Assembly (NCBI GenBank): GCA_902464175.1
Contig: CABQHZ010000101.1
Location: 1-5,892 of the forward strand
Direction of reading: 5' to 3'
Source of the DNA: an uncultured Collinsella sp.
GTDB taxonomy: Bacteria > Actinomycetota > Coriobacteriia > Coriobacteriales > Coriobacteriaceae
DNA: 5,892 nucleotides
Shown here: positions 1-5,674 of the stretch, piece by piece
How the letters are laid out: each line of letters begins with the position of its first letter
How positions within the stretch are numbered: position 1 is the first letter of the stretch
Position numbers and translations under genes: made by a program
The notes under the pieces: model-generated
What the model was told of the DNA's origin: nothing
Seen by the model: the letters and a program-made list of their open reading frames with translations, nothing else
Database searches by the model: none

Positions 1-54
1 TCCGTAACAAACTGTCAACGTTTGCGCCATAAGGTTTGCCCTGTACCGCAAGAC

Positions 55-69
55 GGCCGCACCGCGGCC
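55..69 (+). other. GC-rich leader hairpin upstream of first binding-protein gene
   Basis: A perfect 6-bp inverted repeat, GGCCGC (55-60) and GCGGCC (64-69), is separated by a 3-base loop. It ends 7 bases before the A/G-rich ribosome binding site (AAGGGGGA, 77-84) of the first binding-protein gene. No T-tract follows, so it is not an intrinsic terminator. It could be a 5'-leader structure that affects mRNA stability or ribosome access, or a chance GC-rich palindrome. The rest of bases 1-88 shows no coding sequence I can support and no convincing promoter; the promoter probably lies further upstream. Confidence 0.35.
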
Positions 70-88
70 AGCGAAAAAGGGGGACACC

Positions 89-1255
89 ATGTTCAACATC
101 AACAGCACACTCAGCCGTAGGAACTTTCTCGCCGGCGCTGCGGCGCTCGGCAGCACCGCCGCACTCGCTGGTTGCTCGTCGGGTGGCTCGGACGGCGGCA
201 CCGCCGATGACGGCAAGACCTTCAAGATCGGTGTCATCGGCCCTCTGACCGGCGCCGCGGCAACCTATGGCGTTTCGGCCGAGAAGGGTGCCAAGCTTGC
301 CGCCAAGGATTTCTCGACCAAGGACCTCAAACTCTCGCTTAAGTCCGAGGATGACGTCGCCGACGGCGAGAAGGCTATCAACGCCTTCAATACCCTGTGC
401 GACTGGGGCATGCAGGCGCTCGTCGGCCCCGTCACGACTGGTGCCGCCGTCGCTGTCTCGGGCGAGATCGCCGACGATATGCTCATGGTCACGCCCTCTG
501 CTTCGTCCCTCGACGTCACCAAGGACAAGACCACGGTTTTCCAGGTTTGCTTTACCGACCCCACCATGGGCGCGAGTGCTGCCAAGTTTTTGGCCGAGAA
601 GTATGCAGACGCCAAGATCGCCCTGTTCTACAACTCCGGCGATACGTACAGCTCGGGTGTTGCCGATGCCTTTGCCGAGCAGGCCAAGGCATCCAAGCTC
701 GACATCGTCGATACCGAGACCTTTAAGGACGACTCCTCCACGAGCTTTACCAACCAGCTCACCAAGGCCAAGGAGGCCGGCGCCACGCTCATCTTTGCGC
801 CGATCTACTACACGCCGGCGTCCGTTTTGCTCAAGAATGCCAAGGACATGGGATACGACATGATCCTCATGGGTACCGACGGCATGGACGGCCTGCTCTC
901 CGTTGAGGGCTTCGACACCTCCCTTGCCGAGGGTGTGCTGCTCATGACCCCGTTCTCTGCCGACGATGAGAAGAACGCCGACTTCGTCAAGGCATATAAG
1001 GACGCCTACGACGAGACGCCCAACCAGTTTGCCGCCGATGCCTATGACTGCGTCCATGCGATTGTCGAGGCTATCGATAAGGCAGACATCGATATTACGG
1101 CCGACGGCGCCGACATTGCCGGCGACCTCGCCAAGGCCATGCGTAAAATCAAGATCGAGGGCCTGACGGGCGAGCTCACGTGGAACGACGAGGGCCAAGT
1201 CGAAAAGCCTGCTACGGCCTATGTGATTCAGGACGGCAAGTACATCGCTGCCTAA
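89..1255 (+). CDS. livK: Branched-chain amino-acid ABC transporter substrate-binding lipoprotein (first copy)
   Basis: This is a 388-residue extracytoplasmic solute receptor of the LivJ/LivK (HAAT) family with the type I periplasmic-binding fold. It should capture a branched-chain or related amino acid and deliver it to LivH/LivM. The N-terminus carries a twin-arginine-like motif (SRRNFL, residues 9-14), a short hydrophobic stretch and the lipobox LAGC with the lipidated Cys at residue 29. A Ser/Gly/Asp linker follows, so the mature protein is membrane-anchored. The core starts at FKIGVIGPLTG. Ligand-cleft segments typical of the family are GPVTTG, TPSASS, IYYTPAS (239-245) and GTDGMDG (262-268). 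Tyr240/241 and Asp264 sit where LivJ has its Tyr and acidic ligand contacts; that alignment is by eye. The ATG at 89 has AGGGGG five bases upstream, which fixes the start. The exact ligand cannot be read from sequence, and other amino acids or short amides are possible. Confidence 0.93.
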   Translation: MFNINSTLSRRNFLAGAAALGSTAALAGCSSGGSDGGTADDGKTFKIGVIGPLTGAAATYGVSAEKGAKLAAKDFSTKDLKLSLKSEDDVADGEKAINAFNTLCDWGMQALVGPVTTGAAVAVSGEIADDMLMVTPSASSLDVTKDKTTVFQVCFTDPTMGASAAKFLAEKYADAKIALFYNSGDTYSSGVADAFAEQAKASKLDIVDTETFKDDSSTSFTNQLTKAKEAGATLIFAPIYYTPASVLLKNAKDMGYDMILMGTDGMDGLLSVEGFDTSLAEGVLLMTPFSADDEKNADFVKAYKDAYDETPNQFAADAYDCVHAIVEAIDKADIDITADGADIAGDLAKAMRKIKIEGLTGELTWNDEGQVEKPATAYVIQDGKYIAA

Positions 1256-1315
1256 GTGCGCATAAAACGCGACCGGTGAGGCTGTATTATTCAGGGCAGG
1301 GACGCTTGTAACAGA

Positions 1316-1393
1316 ATGGAAACATTACTTTTACATAATAAAGTGGCATTACTGCATAAAATAATAGAAATACGCAGAAACATGGATAAATGA
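1316..1393 (+). CDS. Possible 25-codon leader peptide rich in branched-chain residues
   Basis: An ATG at 1316 opens a 25-codon frame ending in TGA at 1391-1393, inside the AT-rich spacer. It reads METLLLHNKV, then ALLHKIIEI, then six polar residues. Nine of 25 residues are Leu, Ile or Val, with TTA three times and ATA three times; both codons should be rare in this GC-rich genome. Short ORFs loaded with the regulated amino acid precede several amino-acid operons and act in attenuation. Against this reading, the nearest Shine-Dalgarno-like stretch (AGGGA, 1298-1302) is 13 bases upstream, which is too far, and no stem followed by a T-tract lies downstream. AT-rich sequence also tends to encode Leu, Ile, Lys and Asn by chance. 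This is a weak candidate recorded because of its position ahead of a branched-chain amino-acid receptor gene. Confidence 0.2.
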   Translation: METLLLHNKVALLHKIIEIRRNMDK

Positions 1394-1404
1394 ACAAATC
1401 CAAA

Positions 1405-1437
1405 GAAAAGTTGAAATAATCGCCACTTTTCTCAACT
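1405..1437 (+). other. Overlapping inverted repeats in the leader of the second binding-protein gene
   Basis: Two mutually exclusive pairings share this stretch. GAAAAGT (1405-1411) pairs perfectly with ACTTTTC (1425-1431) across a 13-base loop. AGTTGA (1409-1414) pairs with TCAACT (1432-1437) across 17 bases. In addition TCTCAA (1430-1435) can pair with TTGAGA (1511-1516), which touches the first base of the ribosome binding site AGGAG (1516-1520). Competing pairings of this kind can act as an RNA switch or as a palindromic protein site, but the stems are short and AT-rich and may be coincidental. Confidence 0.25.
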
Positions 1438-1460
1438 AAAGCGTCTACTATTTTGCGAAC

Positions 1461-1505
1461 GCCGAACACGGCGAAGGATGGCCTGTCGGGTAACCAAAAC
1501 CCGAC
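1461..1505 (+). other. Two leader hairpins directly upstream of the second gene's ribosome binding site
   Basis: GCCG (1461-1464) and CGGC (1469-1472) form a 4-bp stem with a 4-base loop. GTCGGGT (1485-1491) and ACCCGAC (1499-1505) form a perfect 7-bp stem with a 7-base A-rich loop. The second stem ends 10 bases before AGGAG (1516-1520). Neither is followed by a T-tract, so they are not intrinsic terminators. A structure of this kind could stabilise the mRNA 5' end or modulate translation of the second binding protein. The 7-bp stem is the more convincing of the two. Confidence 0.4.
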
Positions 1506-1526
1506 GAGATTTGAGAGGAGAGCCGC

Positions 1527-2714
1527 ATGTCGAGCCTCACCGGTAAGTCATTGAACCCTGTTATGAATCGCAGGAGCGTTATCGCGAGCGCAGCAGGTCT
1601 GGGGGCGATGTCCATTCTAGCTGGCTGCTCCTCCAACGGCGGCGACAGCGGTTCCGCTTCGGGCGACGCTTCGTTTAAGATCGGCACCATCGGCCCGCTG
1701 ACCGGCGCCAACGCGTCCTACGGCAAGTCCGTTACCCAGGGCGTCGAGCTTGGCTGCAAGGATTTCTCGACCAAGGAGCTGCCGCTTGCCAGCAAGGCCG
1801 AGGATGACCAGGCCGACGGTGAGAAGGCCGTCAACGCCTTCAACACCCTGCTCGACTGGGGCATGCAGGCCCTCGTCGGTCCGACCACCACGGGTGCGTC
1901 GGTTGCCGTTGCCGCCGAGTGCGGTAACGACCCCAAGACATTCATGATCACCCCGTCCGCGTCCTCCGAGGACGTCACCGACGGTAAGGATTGCGTCTTC
2001 CAGGTTTGCTTCACCGACCCCAACCAGGGTGTCAACGCTGCCAAGTTCCTGGCGCAGAAGTATGCGGACGAGAAGTTCGTGCTGTTCTATAACTCCGGCG
2101 ACGCCTATTCTTCGGGCATCGCAGATTCCTTTAAGGCCCAGGCCGCTGAGTCCAAGCTCGAGGTTGTTGACGAGGAGACCTTTAAGGACGACTCCGCCAC
2201 GAGTTTTACCAACCAGCTGACCAAGGCCAAGCAGGCCGGCGCCACCATGATTTTTGCGCCGATCTACTACACGCCGGCGTCCGTTCTGCTCAAGAACGCC
2301 AAGGACATGGGCTACGACGTCAAGATGATGGGCTGCGACGGCATGGACGGCATCCTGGGCGTTGAGGGCTTCGACACCTCTCTTGCCGAGGGTCTGCTGC
2401 TCATGACCCCGTTCTCCGCCGACGACGAGAAGAACGCCGACTTCGTCAACGCTTACAAGGATAAGTACGGCGATACCCCCGACCAGTTTGCCGCTGACGC
2501 CTACGACGGCGTGCACGCGGTGGCCGAGGCCCTCAAGGAGGCCGGTCTTGGTGTCGACGCCGACCCGACCGAGGTCGCCGAGAAGCTGCCCAAGGCTATG
2601 CTCAAGATTACCGTTGACGGTCTGACCGGCAAGCTCACCTGGAACGATAAGGGCCAGGTCCAGAAGGAGCCCACGGCGTACGTCATCACCGACGGCAAGT
2701 ACGTACAGGCCTAA
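1527..2714 (+). CDS. livK: Branched-chain amino-acid ABC transporter substrate-binding lipoprotein (second copy)
   Basis: This is a 395-residue paralogue of the preceding gene, about three quarters identical by eye, with the same LivJ/LivK receptor fold and role. The signal region has twin arginines at 15-16 (NRRSVIAS, a weaker twin-arginine match than the first copy) and the lipobox LAGC with the lipidated Cys at 34, followed by a Ser/Gly/Asp linker. Cleft segments are GPTTTG, TPSASS, IYYTPAS (246-252) and GCDGMDG (269-275). Cys270 replaces Thr263 of the first copy next to the predicted acidic ligand contact, so specificity may differ. The ATG at 1527 has AGGAG (1516-1520) six bases upstream. 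An internal ATG at 1563 would give a shorter signal peptide starting at the NRR motif but lacks a comparable ribosome site. The gene ends in tandem in-frame stops (TAA TAG). It lies 139 bases upstream of livH, behind two hairpins, and is probably co-transcribed with the membrane genes. Confidence 0.93.
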   Translation: MSSLTGKSLNPVMNRRSVIASAAGLGAMSILAGCSSNGGDSGSASGDASFKIGTIGPLTGANASYGKSVTQGVELGCKDFSTKELPLASKAEDDQADGEKAVNAFNTLLDWGMQALVGPTTTGASVAVAAECGNDPKTFMITPSASSEDVTDGKDCVFQVCFTDPNQGVNAAKFLAQKYADEKFVLFYNSGDAYSSGIADSFKAQAAESKLEVVDEETFKDDSATSFTNQLTKAKQAGATMIFAPIYYTPASVLLKNAKDMGYDVKMMGCDGMDGILGVEGFDTSLAEGLLLMTPFSADDEKNADFVNAYKDKYGDTPDQFAADAYDGVHAVAEALKEAGLGVDADPTEVAEKLPKAMLKITVDGLTGKLTWNDKGQVQKEPTAYVITDGKYVQA

Positions 2715-2745
2715 TAGGCCGCCTTACATAGAGCGGTTTTGATCC

Positions 2746-2777
2746 CAAGCAGGGGAGGTTTTGGCCTTCCCTGCTTG
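2746..2777 (+). other. 13-bp intercistronic hairpin after the second binding-protein gene
   Basis: The arms at 2746-2758 (CAAGCAGGGGAGG) and 2765-2777 (CCTTCCCTGCTTG) pair over 13 bp, with one G-T wobble and a 6-base loop TTTTGG. The bases after the stem (CTTGGTATC) are not a T-tract, so this is not a classic intrinsic terminator. Its place between an abundant-type binding-protein gene and its permease gene matches known intercistronic stem-loops, such as those in the malE-malF gap of Escherichia coli, that protect upstream mRNA and lower expression of the membrane genes. That role is inferred here. A weaker CCGC (2719-2722) / GCGG (2733-2736) pair followed by TTTT lies just upstream. Confidence 0.6.
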
Positions 2778-2787
2778 CTTGGTATCT

Positions 2788-2811
2788 AGGGACGATGTAA
2801 CGTCCCTGTTT
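2788..2811 (+). terminator. Second intercistronic hairpin, possible weak terminator or attenuator
   Basis: AGGGACG (2788-2794) and CGTCCCT (2801-2807) form a perfect 7-bp GC-rich stem with a 6-base loop ATGTAA. It is followed by GTTTCAT, a poor T-tract. It lies 10 bases after the 13-bp hairpin and 46 bases before the livH start. It could terminate part of the transcripts or block 3' decay of the binding-protein message, leaving less mRNA for the membrane subunits. Full termination is unlikely, because no promoter for livH is evident in the remaining bases. Confidence 0.4.
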
Positions 2812-2853
2812 CATACACCAACTGGAAACCTATTCGAAAGGGGGATGTGGAAC

Positions 2854-3735
2854 ATGACGGTCTTTATCCAATACCTGGTCAACGGCCTGTCCATGGGCAG
2901 CGTCTACGCCATCATCGCGTTGGGCTACACCATGGTCTACGGTATCGCCAAGATGCTGAACTTCGCTCACGGCGACGTCATCATGGTCGGTGCCTATGTC
3001 TCGTTCTGCGCCACGTCGTATCTCGGCCTCCCGGGCTGGGCATCTGTAATTCTCTCTTGTGTGGTCTGTACCGTTCTCGGTGTTCTCATCGAGGGTCTGG
3101 CATACAAGCCGCTGCGTCAGGCGGGCCCGCTGGCCGTTCTGATCACGGCCATCGGCGTGTCCTACTTCCTGCAGAATGCCGCGCAGCTTCTGTGGGGCGC
3201 CACGCCCAAGAACTTCACTTCGCTCGTCACCTTCCAGGTGCCGGAGTTCTTGGCCAAGTTCAATGTAAGCGCAGTCTCGCTCGTCACCATCGTCGCCTGC
3301 CTGGTTATCATGGCCGGCCTGATGTTCTTTACAGGTAAGACCAAGATGGGCAAAGCCATGCGCGCCGTGTCCGAGGACAAGGCCGCCGCTCAGCTCATGG
3401 GCATCAACGTCAACCGCACTATTTCGATGACGTTTGCCATCGGCTCGGCACTTGCCGCCATCGCCGGTGTGCTCCTGTGCTCCTACTCGCCGGTCCTGCA
3501 GCCCACCACGGGCGCCATGCCTGGCATCAAGGCCTTCGACGCTGCCGTTTTCGGCGGCATCGGCTCCATCCCCGGCGCCTTTGTCGGCGGCATTCTCATC
3601 GGCATCATCGAGGCGATGGCGCAGGCTTACATTTCCACGAGCCTTGCCAACTCCATCGTCTTTGGTGTTTTGATCATCGTCCTGCTCGTCAAGCCTGCCG
3701 GCCTCTTGGGCAAGTACGTCCCCGAGAAGGTGTAG
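2854..3735 (+). CDS. livH: Branched-chain amino-acid ABC transporter permease LivH
   Basis: This 293-residue integral membrane protein is one half of the LivHM channel. It matches the LivH family throughout: the N-terminal stretch with GSVYAIIALGYTMVYG, the NFAHGD motif (36-41), the cytoplasmic coupling-loop segment starting RAVSEDKAAAQLMGINV (170-186), and the C-terminal FGGIGSIPGAFVGG motif (233-246) before a last hydrophobic helix. About eight hydrophobic helices are visible and the length is usual for the family. ATG 2854 is preferred because AGGGGG (2839-2844) sits nine bases upstream. ATG 2845 directly abuts that ribosome site. A longer frame opening at TTG 2761 would start inside the loop of the intercistronic hairpin, giving an unlikely 31-residue non-membrane extension. 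The next gene follows within nine bases, indicating translational coupling with livM. Confidence 0.95.
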   Translation: MTVFIQYLVNGLSMGSVYAIIALGYTMVYGIAKMLNFAHGDVIMVGAYVSFCATSYLGLPGWASVILSCVVCTVLGVLIEGLAYKPLRQAGPLAVLITAIGVSYFLQNAAQLLWGATPKNFTSLVTFQVPEFLAKFNVSAVSLVTIVACLVIMAGLMFFTGKTKMGKAMRAVSEDKAAAQLMGINVNRTISMTFAIGSALAAIAGVLLCSYSPVLQPTTGAMPGIKAFDAAVFGGIGSIPGAFVGGILIGIIEAMAQAYISTSLANSIVFGVLIIVLLVKPAGLLGKYVPEKV

Positions 3736-3744
3736 GTGAGCGTT

Positions 3745-4824
3745 ATGAAGTTTCTTAAAGACAAGCAGACGCGTCACGACTTTGTCACGTACGCCATGTG
3801 CCTTGTGGCGTTCGCCATCGTGTTCTTTATGCAGGCCAACCACATGATTCCGCGCATGATCGCCGGTCAGCTGGTTCCCATCACAGCCTATATCGTCATG
3901 GCCATTTCCCTCAACCTCGTCGTCGGCATCGCGGGCGACTTGTCGCTGGGCCATGCGGGCTTTATGAGTGTCGGTGCCTACACGGGCATCGTCACCGCGG
4001 TCGCCCTCGAGAGCGTCGTTCCCTCAGACCCGGTGCGCCTGATCATCAGTATCGTGGTCGGCGCCATCGCTGCCGCCATCCTGGGCTTCTTGATCGGCAT
4101 CCCGGTCCTTCGCCTGAGTGGCGACTACCTGGCCATCGTGACCCTGGCTTTTGGCGAGATCATCAAAGAGATCGTCACCTGCCTTATCGTGGGCGTTGAC
4201 TCCCGCGGCCTGCATGTGATCTTTAACATCACGGGTAACTCCACGATCGACGACCTGCACCTGCTCGAGGACGGCACCGCCATCATCAAGGGCGCGCAGG
4301 GCGCATCGGGCGTGTCGACCTATTCGACCTTCCTTGCCGGCGCCATCCTGGTCATGGTCGCGCTCGTGATTGTACTCAACCTGGTCCGCAGCCGTACCGG
4401 CCGTGCCATTATGGCCGTGCGCGACAACAAGATCGCTGCCGAGTCCGTGGGTATCTCCGTCACCCAGTACCGCATGATCGCCTTCGTGGTTTCCGCCGCT
4501 CTCGCCGGTGCTGCCGGAGCCCTCTTCGGCGGTAACTTCTCGCAGCTCTCCGCCACCAAGTTCGACTTCAACACGTCCATCCTCATCCTGGTATTCGTGG
4601 TCCTGGGCGGTCTGGGCAATATGCGCGGCTCCGTCATCGCGGCGGCGTTGCTCACGGTGCTTCCCGAGCTGCTCCGTCAGTTCTCGGACTACCGCATGCT
4701 CATCTACGCCATCGTGCTGATCCTGGTCATGATCTTTACCAACAACCCGCAGCTCAAGGCGTTCTTCGCACGCATTAAGGACCGCTTTGCTTCCAAGAAG
4801 GAGGTGGCAGCCGATGCCCAGTAA
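3745..4824 (+). CDS. livM: Branched-chain amino-acid ABC transporter permease LivM
   Basis: This 359-residue multi-pass membrane protein is the second channel subunit. LivM hallmarks are NLVVGIAGDLSLGHAGF (57-73), the cytoplasmic loop RAIMAVRDNKIAAESVGI (from 220) that contacts the ATPases, and GGLGNMRGS (288-296). The region between helices at about 152-190 ends in GAQGASGV (183-190), where many relatives have a TGG-G-L-GIP-type motif, and it looks longer and more polar than usual. The start is ambiguous. ATG 3745 has AGGTG (3734-3738) six bases upstream. GTG 3736, directly abutting the livH stop, has GAGAAGG five bases upstream and would add three residues. The last 11 bases overlap livG, and the ribosome site of livG lies inside this gene. 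The C-terminus is short, basic and then acidic (FASKKEVAADAQ). Confidence 0.94.
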   Translation: MKFLKDKQTRHDFVTYAMCLVAFAIVFFMQANHMIPRMIAGQLVPITAYIVMAISLNLVVGIAGDLSLGHAGFMSVGAYTGIVTAVALESVVPSDPVRLIISIVVGAIAAAILGFLIGIPVLRLSGDYLAIVTLAFGEIIKEIVTCLIVGVDSRGLHVIFNITGNSTIDDLHLLEDGTAIIKGAQGASGVSTYSTFLAGAILVMVALVIVLNLVRSRTGRAIMAVRDNKIAAESVGISVTQYRMIAFVVSAALAGAAGALFGGNFSQLSATKFDFNTSILILVFVVLGGLGNMRGSVIAAALLTVLPELLRQFSDYRMLIYAIVLILVMIFTNNPQLKAFFARIKDRFASKKEVAADAQ

Positions 4825-5674
4825 GTTTGAGTTCAACAAGGGCAAGATGGTCCCGTATCCTTCTGGCGCCATCGTTCCCGACCGCGACCTGGGCCAGCGC
4901 CCGGCGCTCGAGTGCATCCACCTGGGCATTGAATTTGGCGGCCTTAAGGCAGTCGACGACTTTAGCCTGACCATCGGTAAGACCGAGATCGCCGGTCTGA
5001 TCGGTCCCAACGGTGCCGGTAAGACCACGGTCTTCAACCTGCTCACCAAGGTGTACCAGCCCACGCACGGTACTATCCTGCTCGACGGCGAGGACACCTC
5101 GGGCAAGTCGGTCTATCAGGTCAACCGTATGGGTATCGCCCGTACGTTCCAGAACATTCGCCTGTTCAACACCATGACGGTGGAGGACAACGTTAAGGTC
5201 GGCCTGCACAACCAGGAGCGCTACTCTGGTTTTGAGGGCGTGCTGCGTCTGCCGACGTACTGGAAGCACGAGAAGGCCGCCCACGAGCGCGCCATGGAGC
5301 TGCTGTCCATCTTTGATATGGAGCACCTGGCAAACGAGCAGGCCGGCTCGCTGCCTTACGGCGCCCAGCGTCGTCTGGAGATCGTCCGCGCGCTTGCCAC
5401 CAACCCCAAGCTGCTGCTGCTCGACGAGCCTGCTGCCGGCATGAACCCGTCCGAGACCGCGGAGCTCATGGAGAACATCGTCAAGATCCGCGACACCTTT
5501 GGCATCGCCATCATGCTTATCGAGCACGACATGTCGCTCGTCATGAACATCTGCGAGGGTATCTGCGTGCTCAACTTTGGTAAGGTCATCGCCAAGGGCA
5601 CGGCAGAGGAGATCCAGAATAACGATGCCGTTATCGAGGCGTATCTGGGCAAGCAGGATAAGGGGGAGAACTAA
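4814..5674 (+). CDS. livG: Branched-chain amino-acid ABC transporter ATP-binding protein LivG
   Basis: This 286-residue cytoplasmic ATPase subunit powers transport together with LivF. Motifs in order are Walker A GPNGAGKTT (64-72), the Q-loop region RTFQN (110-114, Gln113), signature LPYGAQRR (180-187), Walker B LLLLDEP (200-206) with catalytic Glu205, the D-loop stretch AAGMNPSE, and the switch His238 in LIEHDM. The block between Q-loop and signature (LFNTMTVEDNVKVG onward, with GVLRLPTYW) and the ending AVIEAYLG identify LivG rather than LivF. ATG 4814 is chosen because a strong AAGGAGG (4798-4804) lies nine bases upstream. The start overlaps the livM stop by 11 bases, suggesting coupled translation. 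This gives an N-terminal stretch of about 32 residues ahead of the usual LivG start; ATG 4847 would shorten it but has only a weak AAGGG nearby. The signature lacks the usual Ser, a change common in this family. Confidence 0.95.
   Translation: MPSKFEFNKGKMVPYPSGAIVPDRDLGQRPALECIHLGIEFGGLKAVDDFSLTIGKTEIAGLIGPNGAGKTTVFNLLTKVYQPTHGTILLDGEDTSGKSVYQVNRMGIARTFQNIRLFNTMTVEDNVKVGLHNQERYSGFEGVLRLPTYWKHEKAAHERAMELLSIFDMEHLANEQAGSLPYGAQRRLEIVRALATNPKLLLLDEPAAGMNPSETAELMENIVKIRDTFGIAIMLIEHDMSLVMNICEGICVLNFGKVIAKGTAEEIQNNDAVIEAYLGKQDKGEN

Larger units (their letters stand above)
1256..1526 (+). promoter_or_regulatory. AT-rich intergenic regulatory region between the two binding-protein genes
   Basis: This 271-base spacer separates two closely related genes. 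Its core (1306-1440) has about 28% GC by hand count, against GC-rich genes on both sides, as expected for a promoter or regulator-binding region. TATTAT (1285-1290) resembles a -10 box but has no good -35 partner. TTTACA (1330-1335) and TAAAAT (1357-1362) resemble -35 and -10 boxes, but 21 bases apart, which is too far. No promoter can therefore be fixed. Inverted repeats include AAAGTGGC (1340-1347) with GCCACTTT (1422-1429), plus the hairpins listed separately. No intrinsic terminator is visible after the first gene, so read-through into the second gene is possible. The likely role is separate or additional control of the second binding protein; no known operator motif was recognised. Confidence 0.5.

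Noticed and set aside
1340..1429. 90-base segment bounded by 8-bp inverted repeats, possibly a miniature mobile element
   Set aside because: The repeats do not extend, no target-site duplication flanks them, and no second copy is in the window.
1287..1469. 60-residue hydrophobic reverse-strand ORF in the AT-rich spacer, resembling a small membrane protein
   Set aside because: It starts at GTG with no ribosome site, and its Phe/Tyr/Leu richness is what AT-rich DNA gives by chance; most of it is regulatory spacer.
1617..2516. 299-residue reverse-strand ORF opposite the second receptor gene
   Set aside because: It is a shadow of GC-rich codon bias; composition is Gly/Val/Leu/His-rich and family-like motifs are absent, while the + strand frame is clearly real.
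2719..2740. CCGC...GCGG followed by TTTT after the second receptor gene, as an intrinsic terminator
   Set aside because: Only 4 bp of stem with a 10-base loop and a 4-base T-run; too weak to call, although it may add to the hairpins downstream.
2830..3954. 374-residue reverse-strand ORF opposite livH and livM
   Set aside because: Asp/His/Gly/Ala-rich shadow frame spanning two genuine genes; no recognisable domain or ribosome site.
5348..5371. Non-canonical LPYGAQ signature in LivG, suggesting a defective ATPase
   Set aside because: LivG proteins commonly depart from LSGGQ here (for example LAYGDQ in E. coli), and Walker A, Walker B, catalytic Glu and switch His are intact.
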